The notes: generated from the letters alone by a model not told the origin. A stretch of 64,000 bases of DNA from Verrucomicrobiota bacterium (GCA_016222825.1 JACRQF010000014.1:186001-250000); one strand, 5' to 3'; positions 41,695 to 54,012 are shown, numbered from the stretch's first letter. Numbers and translations are program-made.

Positions 41695-43001
41695 GAACGC
41701 ACTTTCTGGTCGCAATGCTGTGTTGCGTGGCAGCCGGCGCCGCCGAGCCTTGGACGCTGGAGCGGGCACTGGAGTTTGCGCTCGCCGGCAATCCTGACGC
41801 GCGTCTTGCGCAGCAGCGCATCGTGGCGGCGCAGGCCGGTTTGGAACAGGCCAACGCGGCGTTCTGGCCGCGGCTGCAAATGCAGAGCAGCTACACGCGC
41901 ACCGACAATCCGATGATGGCGTTCGGCAGCATTCTCAACCAGCGCGATTTCAGCCCGGGCATGGACTTCAACAACGTGCCCGACGTGGACGACTACAACG
42001 TCAAGAGCCTGCTGACCGTGCCGCTTTACGCCGGTGGCAAGAACATGGCCGGCCATCGGGCCGCCAGGGCCGGCGTCGAGGCCGCCCGCCACGACAGCGA
42101 GGCCGTCCTTAACGCGCTCGGCTACGAGGTGGCGCGGGCGTTCCACACGGTGCGCAAGACGCGCCGGTTCATCGAGGCGGCGGAAGCGTCGGCGAAGTCG
42201 TTCGCAGACAACCTTGCCATCGCCAAACGGCGCGCGGATGCCGGTGCGATCCTCAAGACCGATGTGCTCGATTTCGAGGTCCGGCTGGCGCAAGCGCGCG
42301 AGGAACTGGTCCGCGCCCGCAATGCACACGCGCTCGCCGTCCGCACGTTGCGGAATCTGCTCGGCATCGAGAGCGGCGAGTTTTCGGTCGCGGACAGCGC
42401 GCCCAGTGTCAGCGCGCCCAAGGACGGGGATTTCTCGGGTCGCTCGGAACTGTCCGCCTCCCGCCATCGCGAGCGGGCCGCGGAAGAACAGGTGCGAGCG
42501 GCGCGGTCGGGCTATCTGCCGCGAGTGAGCGCGTTCGGCAGCGCGGACTACGACTACGGCTGGCGCATGAGCCACGGCGGCGGCAGCTACACGGCGGGCG
42601 TGATGTTGCAGTGGGACCTTTGGGACGGCCACCTGACGCGCGGGAAGGTCCGCGAGGCCCGCTCCAACGTGGAGTCCGCGCGCGAAGAGCAGCGCAAGCT
42701 CCGGCTCGCGATCGGGCTGGAGGTCGAACAGGCGCGGCTGGCGCTCCAGACGGCCGAGGAGCGTCTGGGCGTGACCGGCCAGGTGGTGACACAAGCCTCC
42801 GAAAGCACCAGCCTCACGCGCTCGCGGTTCGAGCAAGGACTGGCGCTGGCGACGCAGTTGATTGACGCCGAAACGGCGCTGGTCACCGCCCGCGTGCGCC
42901 GCGCCGAAGCTGAGTCTGACCGCCAGATTGCCATCGCCGCGCTCCGCAAGTCGCTCGGCATGTCCCAACTTGATCCAAGTCCAGTCGCCCAGAAGAAATA
43001 A
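41691..43001 (+). CDS. TolC-family outer membrane efflux protein
   Basis: A 436-aa outer membrane channel. ATG 41691 (MRTHFLVAMLCCVAAGAAEPWTLERAL) gives a signal peptide and overlaps the upstream stop as ATGA; the frame is open further upstream but is not coding there. Two OEP repeats are visible, with ALEFALAGNPDARLAQQRIVAAQAGLEQANAAFWPRLQ at the start and SGYLPRVSAFGSADYDYGW at the second repeat, and long coiled helices in between. Outer component of the tripartite RND pump encoded directly downstream (5-nt gap). Confidence 0.92.
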   Translation: MRTHFLVAMLCCVAAGAAEPWTLERALEFALAGNPDARLAQQRIVAAQAGLEQANAAFWPRLQMQSSYTRTDNPMMAFGSILNQRDFSPGMDFNNVPDVDDYNVKSLLTVPLYAGGKNMAGHRAARAGVEAARHDSEAVLNALGYEVARAFHTVRKTRRFIEAAEASAKSFADNLAIAKRRADAGAILKTDVLDFEVRLAQAREELVRARNAHALAVRTLRNLLGIESGEFSVADSAPSVSAPKDGDFSGRSELSASRHRERAAEEQVRAARSGYLPRVSAFGSADYDYGWRMSHGGGSYTAGVMLQWDLWDGHLTRGKVREARSNVESAREEQRKLRLAIGLEVEQARLALQTAEERLGVTGQVVTQASESTSLTRSRFEQGLALATQLIDAETALVTARVRRAEAESDRQIAIAALRKSLGMSQLDPSPVAQKK

Positions 43002-43006
43002 TTCCG

Positions 43007-44040
43007 ATGAAAACCCTCTGGAAGAGTCTTCCAACTTCGTTCCTCGCTGTGCTGGTCGCACTGCTCGTCGGTTGCGGCAAACCGCACGAGAGCCGCGAGT
43101 CCGCGCAACCCACCCTGCCGACGGTGCAGGTCCGTGCGCAGACGGCACAAATGAAGAAGCAGGTGCTGACCGAGGAAGTCGTCGGCACGGTGCGCGCCAA
43201 GGTTCGCGCGACGTTGGAAGCGAAGCTCAGCGGCCGCATCGTCGCGATGCCGGTGGAACTTGGCCAGCAGGTCAAGGCCGGTGCGCTCGTCGCCCAACTC
43301 GACGCTGCCGAAATCAAAGCGCGCTTCGAGCAGGCACAAGCTTCGCTTGACCAAGCCGAACGCGATTGGAAGCGCGCGGAGGAGTTGTTGAAGCACCAGG
43401 CGATGACGCGGTCAGAATACGATGCCGCCGATGCCCGCCGTCGCGTGGCGAAAGCCGCGCTCGCGGAGGCGCAGGCGATGATAAGCTACGTCAAGGTGAG
43501 CGTGCCATTCGATGGTGTTGTCGTCAGGAAATGGGCCGAGGTTGGCGATCAGGCAGCGCCGGGCAAGCCGTTGATTGAGATCGAAGACCCAGCGGTGCTG
43601 CAACTGGAAGCGGACGTGCCGGAGGCCATCGCTTCGCGCATCCAGCGCGGCGGAACGCTGTCGGTTCGTGTGGACTCGCTATCCGAATCGCTGGCCGGCA
43701 CGGTGGCCGAAATCGCGCCCGCGGCCGATTCGGCAAGCAGGACGTTCCGGGTGAAGCTGTCATTGCTGCCGACGCGCGGCTTGATGTCGGGTCAGTTCGC
43801 GCGGCTCATCGTGCCTGTGGGCGAGAGCAGTTCGGTGCGTGTGCCTGCGACGGCACTCGTGCGGCGCGGCCAGTTGGAGATTGTTTTTGTCATCACGAAC
43901 GGACGCGCGCAGTTGCGACTGGTGAAGACCGGCAAGCGGTTTGGCGACGAGATCGAAATCGTCTCCGGCCTCGACGGCGGCGAATCGGTGGTGAACGAGG
44001 GCGCGGCGCAGTTGATGGACGGCCAGCCGGTGGAGGCGAA

Positions 44041-44044
<4 letters not shown>
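43007..44044 (+). CDS. RND efflux periplasmic adaptor (membrane fusion protein), lipoprotein
   Basis: A 345-aa adaptor with a lipobox-type signal ([12 protein letters not shown]). The barrel-sandwich/lipoyl halves are visible ([34 protein letters not shown] and [31 protein letters not shown]), with an alpha-hairpin between them ([34 protein letters not shown]). A beta-barrel ([16 protein letters not shown]) and C-terminal [18 protein letters not shown] complete it. Its stop overlaps the permease start (ATGA). Links the TolC-like channel to the RND permease. Confidence 0.94.
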
Positions 44045-47378
<3,334 letters not shown>

Positions 47379-47379
<1 letters not shown>

Positions 47380-47486
47380 AGCCGAAGGCTCTGGACTGCT
47401 GCGAGCATCGCAGCTTCCTGGGCGCGGTCACGCTGTGGTCGCGCGTCTCCAAAGCTGTAGTTCCTCCAGTCCAGAGCCTTCGGCTT
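47379..47486. repeat. MITE-like element with 20-bp perfect terminal inverted repeats
   Basis: AAGCCGAAGGCTCTGGACTG (47379-47398) and its exact reverse complement (47467-47486) enclose 68 bp that contain smaller hairpins: CTGCGA/TCGCAG (47399-47413) and GCGCG/CGCGC (47422-47444). The left arm begins on the last base of the RND stop codon. A short TTACA/TGTAA dyad follows (47486-47500). It has no coding capacity and looks like a non-autonomous mobile or large REP-type palindrome; it may also end the RND transcript. Confidence 0.7.
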
Positions 47487-48018
47487 TACAATTTGTGTAA
47501 TCAGTGAAAGCAAGCGAAGTGCTAGGAACAGGATGTTATCATTCAGAAACTGAGCGGGTCCTGGTGTCTGAATGAAGAACTCCATGTGGAGGCAACGCCG
47601 GCAAGGACGCCGATGCTGCGCACTTCCCGCCCCCTGGTAAAGATCCGTTAAGCAAAGGCTAAGATACGTCTGTAGTGACACCTTCACTCTCCAAGCCGGC
47701 TAATACCGGCCGCAGATGCAGGGCCATCTACGCAGGCTTCTGGGCCTATGTGAACTGCGTTGGCGACGGCTTCGAACAATGCAAGCACGGCTTTGCGTTC
47801 AACTCGCTGCGGTTCTGCCTTCACCCCAAGCGAGAGCGGTTCATCGTCCGCACGACAAGCCGAACCCCAGCGGCCATGGCAAAGCCCAGTTAGCAAACTT
47901 TATTCCCGTTCCCTAACTCTCCACCCTCGCACCGCTGGGCGGGGGCTGGCGGGGCCGGCGGCAATGAGGCGGCGGAAGACGAGGCAGAAGGCGTTTCGCA
48001 CTCTGGCGCAGGTCGGGA
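47487..48018. other. Mostly gene-free stretch with a degenerate REP copy
   Basis: This spacer separates the efflux operon from tRNA-Phe. At 47598-47619 it contains CCGGCAAGGACGCCG, close to the REP hairpin CCGGCAAGGATGCCGG at 63123-63138. Downstream is GC-rich, simple-looking sequence (47930-48015). Apart from the doubtful small ORF at 47675-47893 I see no gene, tRNA or promoter in it. Confidence 0.45.
47675..47893 (+). CDS. Doubtful 72-aa hypothetical ORF
   Basis: A GTG-started frame whose middle (AIYAGFWAYVNCVGDGFEQCKHGFAFNSLRF) has protein-like composition, with two cysteines and aromatic residues, unlike the Arg/Ser-rich shadow frames of this genome. There is no good SD and no recognised family. 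It could be a small real gene or a fragment of one. Alternative frames across the same bases are no better. Confidence 0.25.
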   Translation: MTPSLSKPANTGRRCRAIYAGFWAYVNCVGDGFEQCKHGFAFNSLRFCLHPKRERFIVRTTSRTPAAMAKPS

Positions 48019-48047
48019 TTGACGGGGGGCGGGCGAGCCGGTATGGT
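48019..48047 (+). promoter_or_regulatory. Candidate sigma-70 promoter of tRNA-Phe
   Basis: TTGACG (48019-48024) and TATGGT (48042-48047) are separated by exactly 17 bp, with a GC-rich discriminator (TCCGCCGC) as usual for stringently controlled tRNA promoters. The predicted start is about 40 nt upstream of the tRNA. Confidence 0.55.
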
Positions 48048-48094
48048 TCCGCCGCTTTTTCCCGAAGCTAATGACGGGAATCACCCCTTTGGGT

Positions 48095-48170
<76 letters not shown>

Positions 48171-48539
48171 TTTTCTTTTGTTGCGACGCAGGGACTTGGG
48201 TGGATGCGAGCCGCGATGGTCAGCCGGGGCGAGTCCGCCGTGGAGAAGCAATCATCGAAGTGAAAGGCTTGGATGAAGAAGCCGCCATCGTCTCGTAGGA
48301 TTTCCCGCTGGAAACGCTTGTTGCCGGCACACAGTTCAAACTGACGGCAAACAAAGATCGGATTGACGCGCACGACTTGCCTGGCTGCCTGCCCGGCAAA
48401 TACGGAAGAGGATTTTGCAAACGGCGTCTCACCAACACGCTGATTGGTTTCGTGAGCAAAGAGGAACTCCATGCCATACCGGTTTCGCCTTCTCCATACC
48501 CCCCAACCGCCCGGCATCACCCTCAGCGACTATCAACGA
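48171..48539. other. Gene-free spacer after tRNA-Phe
   Basis: A 369-bp stretch between tRNA-Phe and the end of the cytidine deaminase gene. The open frames crossing it are artefacts: one contains the antisense translation of the tRNA. Apart from the T-rich bases at its start I see no conserved element. Confidence 0.5.
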
Positions 48540-48986
48540 TCAAAGCGAGCGACGCGGCGCAGCCGCGTTCGCTCCTCTGGATGGTTTGGCGCTCCGCAAG
48601 TCCTCAAGCCAATGCTTGGGCAAAAGGTCTTGAAGCAGGGTTTCGCGCCCATCCGACAGCAGGATGCGGCATCGCAAATTCCGGCGGTCAACTTGAGCCA
48701 TCGTCTCGCGACAACGGCCACAGGGTCCTACGAGGACACCTTCTCGCCCGACGGCGACCACCGCGACGATCTGTGTCTCTCGATGCTTGAGCATCTCGGC
48801 AACTGCGGCGACCTCCGCACAGAATCCCAAACCACAGGCAAGGTCTATGCAGATCCCGGTATAGATGTTGCCCTTGGCCGTTCGGATGGCAGCCCCCACG
48901 GTGCCGGCAGAGAACTCATCGCGAAGGCAGAAGCCTCCAACTACGGCCTTTGCCGCCTCAATCAACTCAACATCGTCTCGATTCAT
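48540..48986 (-). CDS. Cytidine deaminase-family zinc enzyme
   Basis: A 148-aa protein deaminating cytidine or a related nucleoside. The zinc site is complete: GFCAEVAAVAEM (Cys56 and catalytic Glu58) and VLVGPCGRCRETM (Cys89, Cys92). GNIYTGICID matches the substrate-binding strand of classic cytidine deaminases, except that the usual Asn-x-Glu after G-x-x-x-G-x-N reads Ile-Asp. That suggests a divergent substrate, as in blasticidin-S-deaminase-like members (inference). Last gene of the methyltransferase/GNAT/deaminase set, 37 nt after the GNAT stop. Confidence 0.87.
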   Translation of the reverse strand: MNRDDVELIEAAKAVVGGFCLRDEFSAGTVGAAIRTAKGNIYTGICIDLACGLGFCAEVAAVAEMLKHRETQIVAVVAVGREGVLVGPCGRCRETMAQVDRRNLRCRILLSDGRETLLQDLLPKHWLEDLRSAKPSRGANAAAPRRSL

Positions 48987-49023
48987 CTACTTTCCACCGA
49001 ACGTTGCCGGTGAGCGGCGGCGA

Positions 49024-49911
49024 TCAGCCGTCCACTCCACTGGCTGGTTTTGCAATCTTCCTCGTAATGTTCCAGCATCTTCTGGCAGCGATCCACTGCT
49101 GCCACAACTCGCCGGCCAGCGCAGAGTGCCTGCGCATGATGCTCATAAATCCCGATGCGCTGACAGGACGGCCGGCGATCAGTTTCCCATCGTAGATGAT
49201 ACTGAACACGCCATAGGGCGTCGGAAGCTCCCTTGACGCCTTGGCGCTCCTGACTCGAACTACTTTCGGCTCCAGCCCCACGGCTCTGGACATCTCCGCA
49301 ATGTCCGTCATGCACTTTGGAACCATCGGGCACTGATCCGCCGCCAGGATCGTGAGACCCTTCTTGTGCTTCTTCAAGAGTCGCTCCCGTTGGACGATGA
49401 AACGAGGATTCGGGGCGGCTCTCTTGAGCTTCTTGACGAGCAACTCGTAAGGCGGGGAGCTGTCCACCGGGACAAAACCCGCCTTGATGAAGAGATCCCT
49501 TCGTGCCATGAGAGCATCGGAACTGGTCACCACGGCGACCCCTCGGCACTTGCTCTTCTTTGCGTCCTTGAGACAACTGTCCAACAGGAGAGTGCCCAGC
49601 CCCTTCCCCGTGTGCTTGCCGAGAACCATCAGGCAATGGATGACAAGGTAGCCCTCCGCCTCCACAGGTCTCCAGGCATGATTGCCAGGGGCGTATTCGA
49701 TCCACCCAATATCACCGAATCTCCGTGAGCGGAGCACCTTGAACCTCAGGCCTTCCGCGTAGCGCTCCCTCAGCCATTCCGCTTTACGACGATGTCCCAG
49801 GTTGTTGGCGTCTTTGCGGCCACAGATGCTGCAACGGCCGATGTTCTCGGCGTTGGTGTCAACGATTTCGTAGTCTGTCATCTTGCTCTTCCGATCGGTT
49901 GCAGAACTCAT
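49024..49911 (-). CDS. GNAT acetyltransferase with C-terminal YoaP-like domain
   Basis: A 295-aa protein. Residues about 1-150 are a GNAT fold with the acetyl-CoA loop VLGKHTGKGLGTLLLDSCL and an RRDLFIKAGFVPVD end strand. An N-terminal SICGRKD pair is unusual. Residues about 165-290 read as the YoaP domain (LTILAADQCPMVPKCMTDI, PYGVFSIIYDGKLIAGRPVSASGF), which has a thioredoxin-like C-P-x-x-x-C site. ATG 49911 overlaps the methyltransferase stop (TGATG); a GTG at 49914 is possible. Substrate unknown; relatives lie in antibiotic or detoxification clusters. Confidence 0.85.
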   Translation of the reverse strand: MSSATDRKSKMTDYEIVDTNAENIGRCSICGRKDANNLGHRRKAEWLRERYAEGLRFKVLRSRRFGDIGWIEYAPGNHAWRPVEAEGYLVIHCLMVLGKHTGKGLGTLLLDSCLKDAKKSKCRGVAVVTSSDALMARRDLFIKAGFVPVDSSPPYELLVKKLKRAAPNPRFIVQRERLLKKHKKGLTILAADQCPMVPKCMTDIAEMSRAVGLEPKVVRVRSAKASRELPTPYGVFSIIYDGKLIAGRPVSASGFMSIMRRHSALAGELWQQWIAARRCWNITRKIAKPASGVDG

Positions 49912-50657
49912 CACCGCCTCATCAGCGCGAACACACCCCAGCCCAGGTATTCACGCGTGTAAGCGGCGTAGCGCTCGGGTTCCGAGGTCAGTTTGGCTCG
50001 AACATCTTTCGCGAACTCGTCGTCGGGATTGGCTTCAAGCCATTGGCGCATGGTGAGCCATTTGGCCGCCTCGTATCTGTCCCAGCCGTCTTGGTCAGCC
50101 AGAACCATTTCAACGACGTCGTAGTCAAGGTGACCGAAAGACGCGAGAAGTTCCGGGAGCATGAGAAAGCCGGAGATTGAGTTGGCAAGACACCCCTTGG
50201 CCACATCTTCCGTCGGCGGTAACTGCCGCCAGTAAGGCTCGCCGACGAGGATGATCCCTCCGGTGCGCAAGCTCCGCGCCAGAAGCTCGATCGTGCCGGC
50301 GACTCCCCCGGCGATCCACGTGGCACCGACACAGGCGGCCACACTGACCTTCTCGTCAGCGACATAGCCGGCAGCATCGCCATGGATGAACTTGACTCGA
50401 TCGGCCACGCCGAGTTCTTCCGCACGAAGTCTCGCTTGCTCGGTGAACAACGGGCTCATGTCGATGCCGGTGCCGATGACGCCGTGATCGCGTGCCCAGG
50501 TGCACAGCATTTCCCCTGAACCGCTGCCGAGATCGAGCACTCGTGCCCCTGACTCCAGGCGCAGCGCCGCGCCGAGAGTGGCGAGCTTTTCGGGTGTGAT
50601 CGGGTTGTGGATGCGATGAGCACTTTCAGTGATGTTGAATATCCGTGGGATGTCCAT
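49911..50657 (-). CDS. SAM-dependent class I methyltransferase
   Basis: A 248-aa cytoplasmic enzyme. The SAM-binding motif I is VLDLGSGSGEML, followed by GIDMSPLFTEQARLRAEELG (motif II), FIHGDAAGYV and a post-motif stretch GGIILVGEPYWRQLPP. It resembles small-molecule methyltransferases of the UbiE/MenG-like group, with the acceptor unknown. First gene of a three-gene minus-strand set, its stop overlapping the GNAT start. An inverted repeat (50716-50780) lies upstream of its start codon. Confidence 0.9.
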   Translation of the reverse strand: MDIPRIFNITESAHRIHNPITPEKLATLGAALRLESGARVLDLGSGSGEMLCTWARDHGVIGTGIDMSPLFTEQARLRAEELGVADRVKFIHGDAAGYVADEKVSVAACVGATWIAGGVAGTIELLARSLRTGGIILVGEPYWRQLPPTEDVAKGCLANSISGFLMLPELLASFGHLDYDVVEMVLADQDGWDRYEAAKWLTMRQWLEANPDDEFAKDVRAKLTSEPERYAAYTREYLGWGVFALMRR

Positions 50658-50715
50658 TGTGAAAAATTTCCTTACGGGTGTGAATAGATTCGGTCAGGGC
50701 CTAGACGATTCGACT

Positions 50716-50780
50716 CACCGATGGCGGCCTCTCCGCAACTGCCGAATTGCCAAACGGCGTGGCGGGGCCGCCATTCGGTG
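50716..50780. repeat. Imperfect inverted repeat upstream of the methyltransferase gene
   Basis: CACCGATGGCGGCC (50716-50729) pairs with GGCCGCCATTCGGTG (50766-50780) with a single bulge, across a 36-nt loop. It lies between the end of the ICMT-like gene and the methyltransferase start, both on the minus strand, so it could act as a terminator or a regulatory site, or be another member of the palindromic repeats of this genome. Confidence 0.5.
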
Positions 50781-50808
50781 GAGCGCATGGTTCGGCCGCG
50801 TGTTGTTC

Positions 50809-51438
50809 TCATTCATGTCGTTGCCTAAAGAAATAGCGCCCGACGCGTCTGGAGTAATCTCGATAAGCGTCACCGTAAAGCCGCGTGAGAAACCGCTCCT
50901 CTCGATTCATGATTGCGTGTAGCAACGGCACGCAAACCAAGGCGAGCACCAAGAACGACAGCCGACCGGTTAGCAGAAACGTCCCCATGAACCAGAGGTC
51001 GAAAGCAACGTATATGGGATGCCGCGTCCAGCGGTAGATGCCTCCAGTGACCAGAGGCCCAGGCGCACTCCGGTCCAAACCCAGCCGCCACGACGCCCCG
51101 AGGTCGCGGAGCGCAATGACGTAGAGTATCACGGCCCCGGTAACGATCAGGGCTCCTAACGCCTGCCTGGCTGGCCCATCAACCACCGACCTTTCCAGAA
51201 CCGAGGGTCCAATGTGAAAACGAAGCTGCCACGCATACGCAATGATCTCGTAGGCGAAGGCCAGCAGACACGCAGCCATCACCGCATCGGCCAGCATCTG
51301 CCAGCCGGTCCGCTGCCGATCCACCACGAAGACCGGCACTCCGCGCGCCCGCAACATGAGAGCGCGCGTCAGGCCGAGACCCATCCAACACGCAAGCGCG
51401 CCGAAGGCAAACCACTCAGAGAATCGTGACGTTGTCAT
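50809..51438 (-). CDS. ICMT/PEMT-family membrane methyltransferase
   Basis: A 209-aa membrane protein with about five TM segments. The C-terminal conserved region is diagnostic of the isoprenylcysteine/phospholipid methyltransferase superfamily: LVTGGIYRWTRHPIYVAFDLWFMGTFLL and NREERFLTRLYGDAYRDYSRRVGRYF. The R-H-P-x-Y and E-E-x-x-L...YG-x-x-Y motifs form the SAM site. In bacteria the substrate is often a lipid or small molecule. Separate from the methyltransferase set by a 151-nt spacer. Confidence 0.87.
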   Translation of the reverse strand: MTTSRFSEWFAFGALACWMGLGLTRALMLRARGVPVFVVDRQRTGWQMLADAVMAACLLAFAYEIIAYAWQLRFHIGPSVLERSVVDGPARQALGALIVTGAVILYVIALRDLGASWRLGLDRSAPGPLVTGGIYRWTRHPIYVAFDLWFMGTFLLTGRLSFLVLALVCVPLLHAIMNREERFLTRLYGDAYRDYSRRVGRYFFRQRHE

Positions 51439-51557
51439 AGCGCGTGCAGAGGTCGGCCGAACGATGGAGATAAGCGATGACGCGCTCTACCAGACCTTCT
51501 CTTGCAACCCGGGCGTCCTTGCGCGTCATTCGCTTCATCGTTTGGTTGGGCTTCTTT

Positions 51558-52034
51558 TCATGTCTTGCGCGATGTCCGGCAACGCGCCACCTGCTGTCTG
51601 AGTGCCCCACTGCTGCCGGTAAATCTCCGCCCGCAAGCGGTGTCAGCGTAGGCACAGTAGGCGGTCGCAAATCTTGGGTGATCACATGCTCCGCGGGGCA
51701 GAAGCGCTGTGAACGATGTCCTCGGCTCCATGCGCTCCGGCAAGCGGCAGCCGTGCAGGTCCTCCGGGAAGAAAACCATGCGCTCGTCGGTGCCACGAAG
51801 AAGAAAGCCGAGCCCGGTGATGGTGACAGCGAAGTAACTACGGTTGGTAATCTCGATCGCCATACCCTGTGCCCCGCTCTCATGCAGTGTGCAGACAGGC
51901 ACGACGCGGACGCGAACCCTGTCGCGGTCGAAACCACGCCAAGTGTTCATAACGCCGAGGACGGCCCCAAGCAGGCCAAAGGCTGCTCCGCAGATCGCGG
52001 TGATCAGAGTGACGCTGTCTCTATCCAAGGACAT
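51558..52034 (-). CDS. Hypothetical membrane-anchored protein
   Basis: A 158-aa protein, family not recognised. An N-terminal TM (VTLITAICGAAFGLLGAVLGVMNTW) is followed by a beta-rich domain (VRVRVVPVCTLHESGAQGMAIEITNRSYFAVTITGLGFLLRGTDERMVFFPEDL). That layout is seen in many small proteins whose soluble part is an immunoglobulin-like sandwich. It stands alone between the ICMT-like gene and a 272-bp spacer in which I see nothing. Function unknown. Confidence 0.7.
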   Translation of the reverse strand: MSLDRDSVTLITAICGAAFGLLGAVLGVMNTWRGFDRDRVRVRVVPVCTLHESGAQGMAIEITNRSYFAVTITGLGFLLRGTDERMVFFPEDLHGCRLPERMEPRTSFTALLPRGACDHPRFATAYCAYADTACGRRFTGSSGALRQQVARCRTSRKT

Positions 52035-52306
52035 ACTCTAGTGAAGCCCAACATCCTTATTCACCGAAACCGGCCGGCAAAAGACAAACGGGCTGGCTTG
52101 GACGGTTGTGATTGGCGGCGCGCGAGTTGGGCGCACCGAGGGGTCGCATATCGGGCGGCGAAAGGACAAAGTGAGTTTGTCTTCTGCCGGAACGATATGA
52201 CGGCTCTTTCTTTTCCATGCCGCGCAGTGTAGGCACATGGAGGATGCGGGTCACGGAGATTTTGCCGCGCGCAGAGCCATGAGCGCATGGAATTCATGCA
52301 GCCCGT

Positions 52307-53962
52307 TCATTTCGCCTTTCCCGCCTTCAACCACCGCTCGAACCACGCGAGCATTTCGGCGCGCATCTCGGGCGTATAAACGTGGCCGGTGTCGCGATAG
52401 ACGATGCTCTTGAACCGGTCGGGCGCGCCGACGGCGCGATAGACGCGGCTGACTTTTTCATCGAGGACCCGGATGCCGTCCACGGGCGAGCCGTAATCCA
52501 TGTCGCCGGTCAGCGCGAGGAACGGTCGCGGGGCCAGCAGCGCGAGAACGCCCTCGGTGTCGAAGTGTTTCAGCAGGCCGTAGGTGAAGTAGTAGAGGCC
52601 GTGCGCCCGCAGGTTGCCGTGGAGGATGAGGTTTTCGTAGCGCGTCAGGCAGGCGACGCCGACGGTGGCCGCGACGCGCTCGTCCACGGCGGCGAGCCAC
52701 CACGAGCGCGTGCTGCCCATGCTCATGCCGGTGGCGCCGATGCGTTTCGGGTCCACCTCGGGGCGCTGGCTCAGGTAATCGAGCGCGATCTGGTCGTCGC
52801 GCACCATCATGCCCCAGAGCGTGCGGCCGAGCCACAGGTTCAGTTTCAACAGGCTGTTCTGCGTGATGTCCGCGTGGGGAATGACGCCGCGGCGATAGAT
52901 GTCGCGCGGGCCGCTGGGGACGTTCCCGGCGCGGTCGCCGTAATACCACGCGTCCGGCGCGACCACGACGTAGCCGTTGCGGACGAACGCCTCGCCGATG
53001 CTCTCCGGATCGCTGCCGGGTGTGATGAGCGCGTTCTTGTCGGGCGTGGAGGAATGCAGCCAGAGGATCGCGGGCGCGGGCCGCGGGCGCTTCTGCGGCA
53101 CGAGCACCAGCGCGCTGATGTCGTTGCCGACGCCGTTGTCAATGGAGACGCGTTCGAGCGTGTAGCCGCGGCGCAACTCGCGGCTCACCACTCGCGCCGT
53201 GGTCTTCGCGGGTCGCGGCGGCAGGTCGCCGAGTGAATCCACCACAGCGCGCAGGACTGCCGGGCGCTGCTTTCGCCACGCCGCCGCGTCTTCCGGCACG
53301 TTGAACTTCCCGATCGGCAGGTTCTTGTAAGCCGCCGGCACTTCCGCGTCGTGCTCCGCTTCTTCCTTCCGATACTTCGCCGCGGCTTCGGGACCGCCGG
53401 GGTGTGATGGATTCCACTTCGAGTAATGCAGCACACTCCACTGCCGCATCACGCAGTCTGCGACGGCCTCGGCGAGACGTTCGGCGTCGGCGTCGGGCAA
53501 GACGTGGACGGGAATGTTTGCCTCGTGCATCACGGCGGCGGCGATGGCGTTGTAGCGCTTCGCGTCGGCGCGGCTGCCCTCCGGCGTATTGGCAAACACC
53601 ACCGCGATGGAGGTCTCGCGTCGCAGACGCTCCACGATCTGCCGGAGGTTCGACTCATACTGGGCGAGGTCGCCCAGCCCGCAACTGAAATGCACCACCG
53701 CCGGCTTCTCACGGACGAGCCATTCCTCCAGATGCGCCAGCACCTGCCCACTGTCCCCGCCGCTGCCCGCAGGATTGACGACGACGGCCTTGCCCGCCAG
53801 CCGCTTCGCCACGAGCGGCGCGTAGCCGGCCACGAGCGAATCGCCGATGAGCGCCACTTTCGGCAAGTCAGGCGCAGATGGAGTTTTGGTTGGAGTTGCC
53901 GCCGGCGAGATTAGAGAAGCCGAGAACAGGATGGAGAGAGTCAGGAGAATGTTTCGTTTCAT
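52307..53962 (-). CDS. Secreted fusion: degenerate SGNH domain plus alpha/beta-hydrolase (acetyl-xylan-esterase-like)
   Basis: A 551-aa protein starting at ATG 53962 with a signal peptide (MKRNILLTLSILFSASLISPAA). Residues about 30-185 are SGNH/GDSL-like (VALIGDSLVAGYAPLVA with the block-I Ser), but block III reads GLGDL instead of G-x-N-D and no D-x-x-H block V is seen, so this half looks inactive. Residues about 230-550 are an alpha/beta hydrolase with nucleophile elbow GATGMSMGSTRSWW (G-x-S-x-G) and a catalytic His in DTGHVYTPEM. The second half probably removes acyl groups from glycans (inference). Confidence 0.83.
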   Translation of the reverse strand: MKRNILLTLSILFSASLISPAATPTKTPSAPDLPKVALIGDSLVAGYAPLVAKRLAGKAVVVNPAGSGGDSGQVLAHLEEWLVREKPAVVHFSCGLGDLAQYESNLRQIVERLRRETSIAVVFANTPEGSRADAKRYNAIAAAVMHEANIPVHVLPDADAERLAEAVADCVMRQWSVLHYSKWNPSHPGGPEAAAKYRKEEAEHDAEVPAAYKNLPIGKFNVPEDAAAWRKQRPAVLRAVVDSLGDLPPRPAKTTARVVSRELRRGYTLERVSIDNGVGNDISALVLVPQKRPRPAPAILWLHSSTPDKNALITPGSDPESIGEAFVRNGYVVVAPDAWYYGDRAGNVPSGPRDIYRRGVIPHADITQNSLLKLNLWLGRTLWGMMVRDDQIALDYLSQRPEVDPKRIGATGMSMGSTRSWWLAAVDERVAATVGVACLTRYENLILHGNLRAHGLYYFTYGLLKHFDTEGVLALLAPRPFLALTGDMDYGSPVDGIRVLDEKVSRVYRAVGAPDRFKSIVYRDTGHVYTPEMRAEMLAWFERWLKAGKAK

Positions 53963-53987
53963 GTCCAAGCACCTCGAAGCCGCCATC

Positions 53988-54012
53988 GTAGGCCAGACAC
54001 TCCTGTCTGGCC
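53988..54012 (+). repeat. GTAG-tagged REP-like palindrome
   Basis: GTAG (53988-53991) leads directly into GGCCAGACA/TGTCTGGCC (53991-53999 and 54004-54012), a perfect 9-bp stem with loop CTCC. It lies between the esterase-fusion start and the end of the PHP gene. The tetranucleotide-plus-hairpin layout is that of REP elements recognised by RAYT transposases. Confidence 0.75.
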
